A model generated the notes under the pieces. That model was not told the origin of the DNA and ran no database searches. It worked only from the letters and a program-made list of their open reading frames with translations. Both the position numbers and the translations under genes were made by a program. Below, in pieces: positions 44,442 through 59,800 of a stretch of DNA of 64,000 nt. Source of the stretch: Hermatobates lingyangjiaoensis (lineage: Eukaryota > Arthropoda > Insecta > Hemiptera > Hermatobatidae); NCBI GenBank assembly GCA_026182355.1, contig JAPFBL010001617.1:4003001-4067000 (forward strand). The letters are read 5' to 3'. Numbering within the stretch: the first letter of the stretch is position 1; each line of letters begins with the position of its first letter.

Positions 44442-47400
44442 CACTTAAAATAAACAGTGACACATAGACTGAAACATTACAAAAGACTCACTTTTCAATA
44501 TTTCGACCGTAATGGCGGTCGTTCTCAGGAGAAGAAGTGAATTGACGGAGGGACGACAGTCAACACTGATCAGTTTGGATCGTTTTTTCGAATTTTAAGC
44601 GATATATATATATATATATAATATAAAAAAAATTTAAGTGATATATATATATATATATATATTATATCGCTTAACATTCGAAAAAATGATCCAAACTGGA
44701 CGCGAATCAGTTCAAAAATGCAGGAAAACAACACACAAAGAAAGAGACACACTTACAAACTCAAATTTTCGGATGAACCGTCTTGAGGAGAAAAGAGAAT
44801 GGGCGACCAAGCACGCCGGAAACACAAAGGCAGGAAACGGCTGGGTTTCCGGTGTGCTTGGTCGCCCATTCTCTTTTCTCCTGAAGACGGATCATCCGAA
44901 AATTTGAGTTGGTAAGTGTGTCTCTTTCTCTGTGTGTTGTTTTCCTGCGTTTTTGAACTGATATATGTATATATATTATAACAATATTTCACAATAAACA
45001 CGTGAAATAACAATCAATGAGCAAACCACAATATGAAATGACGGGAAAATACTAGTCTCAACCGTAACAAGCGGTCTTCGTCAGGGTCAAAACCCAACTG
45101 GAGGGTTTTGAGTTGGGTTTTGACTCTGACCGCTTGATTTAAAGGATATGTACATGTGTAGTTCTCTATTGTAAAAAGGTGTAAGACGTGATTGTATAGT
45201 GTTAAATCTTCATTGAACAAATCTTCAAGACTAATAATTGTGATTGTGAAGCAGAAAGGGATATGAATGAAAACATTAATAAACTTTGAAAATTCATAAT
45301 TACCTAATAGTTTACTTTGGTATTTGTTGAAAAAGTGATTAACTTAGATATTTGTTGAGAAAATCATGTTTAACATAGTGATTAAGCGTCATAAACTCAA
45401 ATTTGCACCTTCACTCCACTCCTCTCTTAAACCTCTGACGTTGCTTATCTCAGGTTATCAGAGGTCTGTATTCTACTTTGATACAAAGGATACTAGTCAA
45501 TTTTGTTTATTTACTCTCATCCTCAACAGATGGTCCTGGAACTATTCATGGTGAGTAAATAAAGGTATCTAATAAAGGTTGTGGTATGTGCTCTCCTGCC
45601 TCGGCCAAGTCATCGGCTCATTCATTTTTCCCATTCCTCCATACAACTAGGGAGGGGACCCATGTATTTTTTCTTCTTAACAAACTGGTCCATTTTTTTA
45701 ATAAAATCTCGCATAGCACCTTATTTCTCTATTGAAAGAGTAATCTTTTATGGTTTCAATTGAATAATTTAATATCAACTCATTTCTGTTATATTGACAG
45801 TATTTTTCTTTATTTCAGGATATACATTGCTTGGTATGATAGGAGGGGATGATACAAAAGAAAAACAACTTATGGATAAAGTTGCATACTTTTCTGGTGG
45901 ACCTTGGAAGAAGATATTGTATGAGGTAATTTTTCTTTTTCAATAATATTTATTAAATGCATGTACTATAAATAGAAAGTAATTGTATTCCTTGGTTATG
46001 ACAATTTTTTAACTTTATAAAATCCATATTCAATTTCTTCGAGTATTGAATTCATTTTTAGAGACCAACTAAAACAGACCTGAAGAATCAAATTTCTTCT
46101 TTAAGACAGACATACTTTGTGGAATTGCTATACATCTATTTATGTCTTGATCAATTATTTCCGATGTTTTAAATAAGGCTATCCAGAGTTTCATATTGCT
46201 TTGAGATTTACTAGGATTCTTAAAGAGATTGCGTAGTAATTTTTAAATCATTCTGAATTTATAAATTTTTAATTTAGTATACTGAATGTCTTGAAATATG
46301 TAATGTAAGGATTTTTTGACATTTTTTTCTCATGTATAAGCACAAACTATAAAATTTAAACTTTTCAAAGAATTTTTCCATACTCGTGTAGCTCTTATTC
46401 CTCATTTTGATCATTTTTAATCAGTGATTCCCTTTGGAAAGGTCATTCTAAAATTATCTAAGTAATATAACTTGTTTGATAAAGTCCAAGTATTCAGTAC
46501 TATTACTCAATTAAGAAATAAATGCTGTACTTAGAAAGCATTTTTAAGAATGCTAAGAATTTTTAAGATGATTTAATTTAGTTAACCTAACAATTTTGTA
46601 CTAGTTTTCCGTTATGTTACATTTTTAGTTCAGCTGAAATTATGGATTACTATCATTTGTTCAAATTATGAAATGATGATGCGTTAAATGTTTTTACAAA
46701 GGTGTTTTTCTTTAAGGAGAGCTAGAGCATTTATAGTAAACGTAAATAATATGAGATTTTTCTGTGTAAATCAATATCTGTATGTACACTATCGTTTATT
46801 ATGTATTGTAAAATGTATGTCACAGAAGGAGAGGGAAGATATGTTAATTTTTTTCTCCCTTTCTGTAACAAAGTTTTATGGAAAGCTTAATGATTTCTTT
46901 TTGCATTATGTTCGAATAGATGAACAGAGAATAAACTTATAGAAAATTATTACTTAAAACTGGATCCTTTGAATTGATGTTTTCGATGTCACTCTCTGTG
47001 CTCAATATGAGAATGAATCTATATTTCAGTCATATAAACTATCATTGGACAATTTATGATAATACTCCTAAGGTTATTTTCTCGCATATTCAAAGAAAAA
47101 TGTACGAAAAGTTTGAGTTGTTGTAATTAACTTACAACATTAAACATGATGTGTTTTAACATTTCTATCATAAGGGATTCTTTTAACGATACATTATAAT
47201 TCTTTAAAACCTCGTTCTATTTTGTTTAGAAATTATTGAAGGTATCTGCTGAAGAATCTAGTACACACTCTTTTTTCCTGTCATCTAAGAGGTTCGATAA
47301 AATCCCAAGGAAGTTCATCAAGAAGAAAGATTTAACTGGTCATAAATTAGGTAACAGTTTCATTCGTTGTATAAGTGATGAAAATTTATTGTACAAATGA

Positions 47401-47800
47401 TATTAGTTTGACTTTACTAAATCATCTAAATAGTGTGATATATTACATAGAAACTGACTTATATCCTTGCATGGAGTTCAGGAATCTTATGTCGAAGTAA
47501 CTGATAGTTTCACTTGTTTTTACAAACTCTTCTATTGCAATCATTTCGATCCTACTGCAAATGGCCTCTCTTCTTCTAAAAGGTGAAACCTTGCGTTAAT
47601 TAAAAGTTTGCTGTATTTTTCTGTACATTACAGATTTTATAAACATTGGATCTCACAGTGTTTTATCAGCATAGATAGTCCATGAAACTCAAACTCCTAA
47701 TAAGTTATTTTCCATGTTAACCTTTGATTATGTATATAGCTCTCTAGAACTATGAATATGTTATAACATAATATAGAATTAAGTAATATTATATATAATG

Positions 47801-47839
<39 letters not shown>

Positions 47840-50800
47840 ATTTTTTTTAGTGTATAGTTTTGAGACTTTACACTACAACAGTCTTCGCCACTTAGTGTGG
47901 TTGGGAGTACATTCGTTAAGTAAAACAGTTCTTGCCCCCTGGCTGTCTAAAGCAAATGCTTCTTCCATGGCACTTGACGCTTCTCTATCTACAAGTCTGG
48001 CGAATTTGACACCTTCAAATTTTAGATTTACGACCTACAAAAATATTACGTTTTCTGCGAACACTTTATCAAGTTGTTTGCCCCACACTCTAAACCTTCT
48101 AGATTTGGAAACATTTTTATGTGCTTCAAGTGAGTTACAAAACAATATTTTTCTACTTTTTTATGATTTCTATAATATAAATATATTTTACGTATGCAGT
48201 AAAATTGACTGTAATTAAAAGACTTGACTGTCTGTCTATTGTTTAGTACCGTGTTAGGCTTAAAGTATAACTGTAAGTGTTACGTATTTTGTATGATGCA
48301 CTCTTACATAGTGAATATTTGTTACTAAATGTTATACTAATTTATAAGTAGCGTACATTTTTTATTACATTTGCAAAAAGTAAATGCTGCTGTTTATGAG
48401 TTAACTGCTTGTTAAGAGAAGAGGGGTAAAAATTAATGTTTAATCAAACACAATCATTTCTTCTTTTTTTTTAAATTTAGTATTATGACAGAAATATAAA
48501 TGACCATCATTCTATTTGATTGCTACCATTAACTACATTTTAGTTCTATTTGAAAATTATGAACATAATTAATAATTAAAATTATTTAATGATTTTTTTT
48601 TAATTATGCTTAGCAATTTTTGAATATATTCCGAGAATCTTAGAATATTGTCAATATTGACAGACAAAATCATGGGCCACTGTCATTCATTTATTTGGTT
48701 AATATTAGTGAACATAACGATTCAGTGTTACTTGATATTTATTTACAATAGTAATTTCAAAGTTAGTATTAATATAATTTTTAATTTTTTTCAGTTTTAA
48801 GTGCATATGTATCTCTCAATGAGTGCAAGGCCAATATGACTGTTGATCCTGATAATTATTTATGGACTTTGCCTGCTAATGTTACAGATCATTTGTGCTC
48901 TGAAAAACAATCTAATTGGTAGGTTGAGTATAATTTATATAGTCTTTTCACAGAGAATATTTATCCGTTGGCTGTATGGTCAGGAATGGGTTGTGGTGCT
49001 ACTTTTTAAGTCCCTGTTATTTAGAATTACAATAATTTCATGCTTGTGCTCTTGATTGGGTACCGGTTTTCTAAATTATTTGATATGTGAAGGTGAGAAC
49101 ATGACAAAATGAGCGTTGACAGATAAGTTTCAAGCTTTCTGAATAAATCTTTCTATTCGGAACTGAGACATCCTGTCTGCTGATCCTGTGGTAGTTCCCC
49201 CCATTAATTTAGTATTTGCCTAACCAGCTGTGAAATATTTGGGTCAGTGTAATTATTATAGGAAGGCAAACCGTTGGTCGTTTAATTTTTATTCATACAA
49301 CCAAGAAAGACTCGCAAGTTTTTTTTTTAATCTTAATATTATTTCCATCAATGGGCTCTGTAAAAAAATGCTCTCATATTTTGTTTTAATTAATTTTATA
49401 GTACAAATGGTATTCTCGAAAAAAGTGTACATTAATAACAATATCATGGAAGACATTTGTTTTAAGGGTTTAACTAACGGATGGTTTACTTTTTGTTGTT
49501 TTTTTAATTCAAATTTTTCTATTATACAGGTGGAGATTGGCTACTAATATGGCTGCAAATGGTTCAGTGTGGAAGGGGGATTTGAATGATTGGAAACAGT
49601 CATCGTGGAAGGGACGAATACAAGAAGGCTTAGAAGTTGTTAGGGGCGAAGGCCTGCCATTAAACCTTTGTTTATTTCTTGCTAGATTTTTCTCCGCAAG
49701 AGTGAGTATTTGGATATATTGGCGCGAAAGTCTTTACTTTTTCAGTTTACTATATAACTTCAAGTTATCACATTTTAAATTAAATGTAGTTTCCATTTAA
49801 TCTTTGTGTTGAATGCTACACTTCATTCGTTTTTACACTGTTGTCATCATGTAATTCTCTGCAGAACAGATTGTTTAGTTGTGATAATTTTCTGAATGTT
49901 TATGCAGTTTTACTGATATCAAAAAATCTTAGGTTTGCTCTTCAAAAAACCCAGTGGTTAAATCCCAGTAATTAATCTGTTATTTTTCTCCTGAAGTTAT
50001 TATCACGTTGTAGCTATGAATTATTTGTCTTTGTTATATAACTTCGAAGGTAATCCTTATCTCTTTGTGATTGACTTTTTCATGTCCCAGTGTATGAATA
50101 ATAATCTTATTCCTGAAATATGTTTTTACTTAACATGTTCTGTTTGAAAACTTTCCTTTTTTCCTCACTCCTAAAATTTGGAATAGCATTACTCATGTTT
50201 TCTTGGATTTTGTCTACTGTCTAATCTTGTATACTATATTTCAGAGTGAACTGGAAAGAATAGAGAGCAAAAAAGATAGCATAATTAAAAGAGCCGTACA
50301 TTTATATGAATTAAGTAATGTAGCACTCATGGAGTACTCAAACAGGACAAAAAGAGTCGTGATATTAAGCGATTTTTTCAATTTACCGCAGTAAGTTTTG
50401 TTTAGTCGTCCTATCACTAAATGAATGTTGAATCACTTTTTTTAAACTAATTTCAGTGTTTATTATATCATAAAAATGTGATATGTGAAGATGGATGCAT
50501 ACGTTCTATTGATATTATTAATGCTTCTTTTTAGACCAACATTTTCTGACAGTGAACTGGCAAAACTCATCCATGAGTGCAAGTATTATATTGGCAGCTA
50601 TCATTTAAGTTGCAAATCTTACGAAAAAGCACTTAATTATTTTAAGAACATACCTTCGGTAGAATCCCTGATAAAACAGGCTGGGGTGAGTTCAATCATT
50701 GAATAAGTAAAATTCTTTATTGAATCGTTAATCATGACTTCATGAACAAACCTATTATATATATGCATATATAATCATTTCTAAATAAGGCGAAAATTAA

Positions 50801-53800
50801 TTTAATTTCTCTATTGTAGATATATGAAAAAATGGCTTCAGATTGTATCGACAGGGTTATAGGTGAGGATGTAACGAGTGAAATGAGAGTTAAACAAGCT
50901 GTTTTGGCTGGAAAAGCTAGGGATTTGCTCTTGCAAGCGAAAGAACTTGCTAAAGAAGAAGAGCAAGATCAGGAACTACAGCAGGTCATTAAAACTAGGT
51001 TATATCAGGTAGAGAGACTTCTGGCTCGGATCGAACATCCGACGAACACTCCGTTCCCGTTCGTTGAACCTGGTAATATCATTTTGATTATCTTAATATT
51101 TTACCAAAAATTCAGAAATTTTCACTTCCACGGAGTGGTCCTGTAGTTCTGACAATTGCCATTTGTCAAATCTTGAATTAGCGTTTTTTAATTTCTCATT
51201 AAATAAATACTCTGACCTTGTTTAAATATATGCAATAATGTATAATAGAAAAAAAATTATATTTTTCTTTTACAAATCATTAATTTAGGGTTATTTGGAT
51301 GATAAAAAATTATGTTGTAGCATATTTTTATTTATATAGTGCACTGTCGTCGACATCTGAGTTTATATGCTTTATAAGTCTATATGCTCGTGTGTGAAAT
51401 CAATTTTTCCATATAAAATAACTGAATATTTACCAATCCGTCCTAATTTCACGGAATATGCTTGTGAATATTCTATTAGAATATTCGAATTAAAATTGTT
51501 ACAGTTAATAAAAATGACACATTTTAGTAAAAATAATGTGCATAATAAATCATAACATATAAGTTTAGTGTTATATTATTAACAATATTTTCCGTGAACT
51601 AAATTTAATCAATATCCCTCAACTCCTTAAAGAACTTGAATTAACCTGGCACAGCGCCCGTAACCTTTAAGCAGGTTTCTACATGTACATTTCATCAGGT
51701 TTCGGGTAATGAAACCTACCTTCTTGACTTTAGTTTTTTTGGTAGTATGTATTTTGAGTTTGGTACAAGTTATTTTTTAATAATTTATAAATTTGGTGGC
51801 ATTTGTACTCTGGTTTGACTTCCGATGAGGTAGTTGCTTGAGTATTATGTTTCAGTACCAGAGCTAGTCCTGAAATGACGAGGATATTATTAATGGAACT
51901 GAAACCTGTTTAGAGTCTTGTTACCATAGAATTAATTTTAATAATAGTGGTACCATAATAAGGTGATACTCCACTTTAAAAAAAAATAACCTTTTGCAAA
52001 AAAAACTCCCACCAGTAGTTCCCATTAATTATGAAAGGTGGTATTTTTGTATTTGGAATTTTCTGTTGCTTTTTAGTTTCCTTTAATTATATTTGATATG
52101 AATGGAATTGTTATTAATTTACTATGAAAAATACAGATGCTGTTGAACCACCTGCGCTTCTTAATGTATCCGATGGCAGTTCTACTGCAAATAGTTCCCC
52201 TTTATTGATGGATAAGTCCAACAAACTAACAAAGGTGCTTGAAGCTGCTGCGTTAAGAAAACCAAGGATGGTATGTAACTTCTAAATACTTGCAGGTTCT
52301 ATTAAAGAATATACTCTTATTCTTCATATCATTAAAACATGCATCTTTGATCTCTTAACATTTCTTTACGTACCTCCAGTATGTTGTGTTGATCTTTTGA
52401 TAGTTATCATATTTTTTAAACATTATAAAATATTCTGAATTCTTACAAAACAAAGTTTTATTGAAGTTTTCTGTTCGTCTCCCTTAAAGACGAGTGTAAA
52501 TCTTTACCGTTATAATCTTTGAGAATAAAAAATTACTTTTAAGGTTCAGTTAGCTTTAGCGAAGATTTTGATTAATTTATACGAATCTCGTGCGATAACC
52601 GAAGTTCTTTGTTAACACTAATTAATTTCCTTTATCTTCTAAAATAAATTTAAAAAGTCATTGTTGAAAGATCAATTTAATAGTAACTATTGTTTTTAAC
52701 TAAGTAAGTAAAACTTTTTACTTATTATAGTTAAGAAACTCACGTTTTTCTTGTTCTAATATACCTTAAGTGTTATTAGTGTTTATAATATATTTTAATT
52801 CGCTTAAAGATTACAATCTTTAGTTTAAGAAGTAGTACGTTGTAACAATATTATCGTTTAAATCGAATGAATATGTTACAGTATTTGGTTTTTTATTTCA
52901 GGAAAGAAAAATGAACTCAGAACGAGCTGAATTGATAAATCTGCAAGCAAGTAATAGTAATATAGAGATGCAGCGAGTACTAGAACAAACAAGATTTGTG
53001 CTTGACCGTTTAGAAGGGATATTATTTGAACAAAGAAATCAGCGATATTTGATAGAAGAATTGACTAATAAACTTGGAAAATTAGACTTAGAAATGAAAG
53101 CAGATTTCAGTTGTCTGAAAAAAGAAATAAAGAAACCTGATCTGTATAGTATGCTTGGTGATGATTACAATGATGACCTTCTTCAATACAGAAACGTGAG
53201 TTCAGGTCCATACGGTGGTAGCTCCAGGACAATGCAAAGTGGAGTTCCTAATGGAGCAGGTCCTCCTCTCCAGCAGTATCACTTTTCTCCTACACAATTG
53301 TATCATGGCATTTACGGTGCTGGAAGTAATCAAGGTTTTGTGGATGGAAATACTCAAGTGGCTGATTATGTTAGAACTTTACAACAACAGCAGGGTGATG
53401 TTAGACAAGTTATTGGAAGTGGACTGGTAGGTATGCAACAGAGTCCTATGGTTGAACAAGACCTGACTCAGTTATTTTTTAATAATCTTGTTCCTTCTAC
53501 ACAGAGCGCTCAATCTCATTACCAACAGCCTAGACAGCAACCAGGTGTTTCAATGCCTCCTCATGTTCCTGCAGCACAGTTTCCAAATCTGGATCCGTTG
53601 ACCTTGAAAGTCCCCAATACCTTGGAAAATAAATTACCCGTTACTACATCATTTGGTGGAGGGACTAATGTTTCTTCTCATTTCCAGTTTCAAATATCTC
53701 TTCCAAATGACTTTCGACTTATAGATCAACCCCCTAAAGCCACCTCTACTAGTTCAATTTTGAGTACTTCAAATACACTGAACACTGCAACGACGATCTC

Positions 53801-56800
53801 TTCGCTGTTAAAAACTCCCACTTCTTATGCGTCTGATGGTGTTGAAACACAACAGGTGACTGATGTTCCAAGAAGCAAGCCAGAAACCTTGCTTCCCGAA
53901 AAGGTTAATTTGATAACTGGTGAAGAAGATGAAGTATCTGTTTTTGAATGCAATCCACAAGTCTTTCATTTTGTGGATAAATCATGGAAGGAAAGAGGAG
54001 TCGGTTTGTTAAAGATATTGAAGAATAAACATACAAACAAGCATAGAATAATTATGAGGCGTGATAAAACTTTCAAAGTGTGTGTCAATCATTTTATGAC
54101 TGAAAACATGAAGCTAAATACGTACAATAAAACAGAAAATGCCTGGATATGGTGTGCCACGGATTATGCTGATGGAGTGTTAAAGAAGGAGGTGTTCATT
54201 GCCAAATTCAAAACGTCTGATGATTATAATAAGTTTTATGAACATTTTGAAATTGCAAGAATTCAAGAGTCAGAACGAGCTGGTGCGAATGCTTCATTAA
54301 TGAACTCAACACTTTCAAATGAAACTACAGATAAAGTTAGTGCTAGTTCACCTATTGTGTCATCTACTCAAGGTCGAAATAAGACCCCCATATTAAGTGC
54401 TCCCAAGCTTATTGTTAATAAAGATACATTACCAAATACAAACAAAGTAAACACATCTATTTCAAACATGTCCCGTAAAGACCAAAATCCTGTAGTTTTG
54501 GATAATCCCAAAGTTAATCCTGCATCACAGAATTCATTGCAAAAGGAATTTTCTGTACTAAGTAATACTCTATCAACTTCAAACTCTCCCGAATTAAAAA
54601 TTTCATGTGAACCACCATTATCAACCATTCTTTCAAGAACTGATACGTGGGAGTGTCAGGGCTGTTATGTATCAAATCCGTCTTCTGAAAATAGTTGTCT
54701 GGCCTGTAGCGCACCAAACCCTTCAGCAACTCCTTCTTCGAAAGTATCGGCTGAAACAAAAGAGAGTCCTGCGTTTAATTTTACATTTGGTTTTCCTCCA
54801 GTGTCGAAAGCGGAAACTACTCCATCGCAAACATCAGATTTTAATCCATTTACTATTCGACCAGGTAAGTTAATGTTTTATATACTTAAGCAGAAATAAT
54901 GTTGTTGATAACTTGAATCTTTTTTTAAATTTAATTTTGTTCTCAGGTCTAAATACCTTCATGTTTTCTAAAAACAACTCCAACACTCAGACACTTGAAC
55001 AGTCTTCTGTAAATACTGAATTCGGTAAAACTTTTACTCTGGGAGGAAAAATATCCAATAAAATCCAAAATGATAAAGAAATTCATCATGAGGTACATAT
55101 ATCCATTAAGTATTTTATTACATTTATTTATTAGCTGACTATATGAAAGTAATGAAGAATAATGAAAAATAATGCATGGGTCTGGTGGGCCTTAATTATA
55201 CTTCTAAAGAGGGCAAACAGGTTATTGCGAAATTTGAAACTCGTGAAGATGTGAAAGTTATAAAATTCGTGATGAACTTTTCCAGTTTATTTAATGAGGA
55301 AGTTCAGTGATTTTTGTATTAAATGTATGATTAAGTTCAATTCTTTAGCATAATATTAATTATATAACAAGTAATCGATTGGTATAGGCATTAGATGTTT
55401 TTATTGTGTTCGCTCAACTCTTTTCCCATTTTCCTGGCCTACATATTAATTCCCAATCAAAACACAATTCCTAATGTATTGCTTTGTTCATTTGTCATAT
55501 TTCCTATTGTACATCGTTATTATACTATATCAGTTTGATAAACTTTTAATCACTTTTTGGAGATCGTGGGTTGTTACAAATCTATTTTTTTTTTAATCTA
55601 AAGATTTTGTCAAGTGGTTGATGTTTTTCAGTGACAAGAAATTAGAGATACAAGTGATATAGGAGAGATAACTTGTTATTGATTTACGAATGTATTTCTA
55701 TATAGTTAACTACTTGGTCTTTTCGAGGTTAATAACAAAATTTGCCCTATTATGAAATTCGTTCGAGGAATTCATACAATCTTTGTCGTTTTTTTTACCC
55801 ATAATGATGCCATTTTTTGTACAAATATATGTTTGAGATATAATATGCACATTTAAACGTTAGTCTACTATTTTTACGAATCGTGAACGTCTTCGGACAG
55901 GATGATAGCATTACATGATGTCTAGAATATTGGAACAGGAAAGTGTCATAATTTCATATTGCATTGAAGAGATCCAACAGAAAATTTTGTGGGTGATTTT
56001 TTAATGCACTGATTTTCTGAGCGGTTCAAAAAACATTGTGGCTTTATTCAATGATTTCTCATGGAGTGTTATTTTGTTCAGTTTTCTTTTTTACTAGTAT
56101 TGGTCAACAAAATTATTGGTAGGTCATGGTCCGAATTTGGCTCCATGGAAGTAATCCTTAAATACGCGATTCAACATTTATTTGCAAAACAAAAATTTGA
56201 ACCCTCAACATATCTTGGACCAGGATATAAGAATTTCCTTTGAATACAAATATGGTAATTCTCTTTTGAAGACGCTTGACTCAGTTCATTTAGGTACTTA
56301 ACAGCCTAATTAAATCGATGAAAAAAGAAAGCATTAAAGATAACAGTTGTAGTTTTGCAAAATGCTATTCAAATTTTGAGAAAAGAATATGGATGCTGCA
56401 AGTCAAAACTGATATTGTTCTCTTTACATCAGCTGTAAAGAAATATTTATCAGCCTCAATCGTTATTGAAAATGAAAGACCTTTTAGCGTTGTAGGAAAT
56501 ATTTCCATTACAAAACGAAATAGATTGCGGTGTGAGACTGGGAAAATTAATGTTTTAAATTGTAGTATAAGAATGTCAGATGCGAAAAATTACCATACGA
56601 GGTGTGTAAATAAACTAGTGAGACTGGCAACGTCGCTTTCGATCTGGCAACGCTGGAGACGCATGGCCTTGAGTAGCGTCAGGTGCACGTGTGATGCGCC
56701 TCCAGTATGAATCTGAACTCGCCACAGTCATTTGTTTGTCCGTAGCGCTGGTTTTCGTGAAATGGTTTTTTCTTGAGCGTTTTAAAAATGAGTGACCTCA

Positions 56801-59800
56801 AAGTTGAGCAGCGGTGTGCAATCAAATTTTGCTTCAGACTTGGACATAATGCAACCGAAACTTTTGAAAAACTTCAGGAGGCCTATAGAGAACGTGTTTT
56901 ATCAAGGGCACAGGTTTTTCGGTGGTTTAAGGAATTTTCAGAAGGAAGAGAGTCGATTGAAGATGAACCACGAAGCGGAAGGCCTTCAAGTGCAAACACC
57001 GATGAAAATGTCAACAGAGTACGGAACCTTGTGCGTTCAGATCGACGCTTGACAGTCAGAATGATCGGGGAACAGTTAAATTTGAATCACACCTCCGTTA
57101 ATCACATTTTGACCAATGAATTGGAGATGAGAAAAATCACGACAACACGCCCTGTCACACTGCCATCTCAATAAACGAGTTTTTAGCCAGTAAAAACATT
57201 CCTGTTGCTCCTCAGCCTCCTTATTCACCAGACTTGAGTCCTTGTGACTTTTTCCTCTTCCCGAGATTGAAAAATCACCTCAAGGGAACTCATTTCGGGA
57301 CACTACAAAACATACAAACTGCTGTAACTGACCAGCTGAAGGCCATTCCAGAATCCGAGTTCCAGCAATGCTACAATGATTGGAAGGACCGTCTCCAGCG
57401 CTGTGTGGCTTCCGAAGGGAACTATTTTGAAGGTGACAATATCACATTGTAATTATATTTGAATAGAAAATTTAAAAAAAAAATCAGTCTCACTACTTTA
57501 TTTACACACCTCGTATGTATGCCTTATTGGTTGGTACATTGCCATTCGTTAGTTTCATTAAGTACTTAAGGGAAGTTATTTTGCGTATTTACGATAGCGA
57601 TAGTTTTATACTTTCTTGCAAAAAGAAATGGATGAAATGTAACTTTGCGTTTTTGAAAAGTTTGGAATTGAATGGATAGTAATAATGGTTTTTTTTTTAT
57701 CTGTAAAGGGAATTTATTTTGCGATATTAGTAGTATAACATGTGCCCGAGGGAATATATTTTGAAATGCAAAGCAAATATAACATGTAATATCTTATTGA
57801 AATTAAATATCACATACTTCAGTAGTATTCAAACATATAAACAGAAATATAGTTTTAAGCGCAAAACTTAAAAGTATAATTTTAAACTTTATATAGCTTT
57901 AAGTGCATATGAACATGGTATCGGTGCACGCTTGAAAATCTGGTATCTCCCATTACTAGTTGATACTTAATAGTAATAACGTAAAACAGTTGAAATATAA
58001 GTTAAAACTCTCTCCACCTTTATGGTAACATCTGTCGTAGCTGGATAGTTTTTTGTAAAAAATGATATTGTTATTAGTACCATAGAGGTTGATAATATTA
58101 ATAAAAAGATATATAACTTCTTATTCCAATTTTTCCTCATATCTCTAGTATGGGGAAGGTTTGTTATTGTCTTCCTATAACAGTGTAGCACGGAATTTAG
58201 TTTGCCATTGACAATGGATGAATTCCGTTGAACCGGTCTAGATATAAGAAAAATGTACGAAGTAAGACAGTGTATTTGTATGATAAAATAGTTTTTGTTC
58301 TTAAAACCTTCTGCCAATGATGTCATGTTTAACCAAACACTAAGGACAGCTTGATTCAATAAATCTTAACATTTCTTTTCACTGGTCTTCAGAGTAAGAA
58401 TATTGATTGATGGATGGAATACCGTAACTTATTACTGATTTATTTTATAAGTTCTGAGATACTCGTCTTTGAATAAGTTATCAAAAGCATCGATGTAAAT
58501 ACTCTTTACATCCTAGTTTACGAGTGAGAAATAAATGAAAATAGTTTCTTTTTATCTAATACCATATAGTATATATGGTATATTCATATAGTTAATTTAA
58601 AGCAAATCAATAATGCTAATACCCATTTCTGTTTAAGGTTCTGAATACAAAACCAGATGGTCAACTTTCAATGCTTTCCGACCAACCCATGCAGTACTGT
58701 GGTAATACATGTTTATTTAATTAGCACTTTAATAATTTAAAATATGGTATTGTTTAACGTTATTGAAGTAATAATTACTTAAGTAAATTACCTGTATTTA
58801 TTTTTTTATTATTATGACATGTATTTCATTTTAGCAGATGGCTCTGGTGATAACATAACCAAAATTGAACAGAATGAACTAAATAATGGTAAGTGATTAA
58901 TGATATCTTGAAACTATATTAGGGGATATGATAAACAGAATAATTACTTGTCACACTTGTTATGACGTATTCAAATGGTTTTAACAATTTTGTGATATTA
59001 AAATAGATCACATTTTCATTTCCATATTAAAGGCAGATATTCCCATAATTTTCCCGACATTTCCGTATTCAAAAAACGCTGATTTTTTTCTCCAGAAACA
59101 AGTTCCAGTTGATGATTTTGTCTTAGGCATTATTAACAGCTGAACGAGTTTGAGCATGTTCATACAGTCAAGTGGCTTTCTCATATCTTATTGTTATCGT
59201 TGTTGGACTATATGGGGGTGACTGTTCAGAAACATCTCTTGTGCGGTTGAAAATGATACTGTGAAACTGTTAACATCAGTCAAGTTCTTCCCTTCGAAAG
59301 TATCTACAATTTTGTGAACAATTCGATGTTGTTAGGTCAAATCAAGTGCATGAAATTCTTTTAAAATGTGAATAAGGTCGTGAAATCCTGTTTTTTTTTT
59401 GCAAATTCTGTTAATGAACTGCCATATTTCTTATCCGAAAAAAGTACTTATATATACCACTGATACTAAAGACCTGTTTTTTTTTAGTTATTCCAAAACC
59501 TTGATATAACTCTAGCGTTATTTATTTTTTCTTCCCCTGAGAGATAATCGAGTTGTACCAAATAAAGAAGGGCATCCGTTTCTTTTATTGACTCATTAAA
59601 ATTTTCATATTCTACCCTCTATAATGATTTTTTTTTATATAAGTTGTGTTGTCTTAATATAAATTTAAAAAAACTACTATATAAAAACTAGTTTTCTGAG
59701 AATCATTGGTAACATTGGCATTCACACTATATCGGATGTAAACGAGTTATTCTCTCTATAATAGTTTGACGACTTTATAAATGAAGGTAATCAGTGAATC

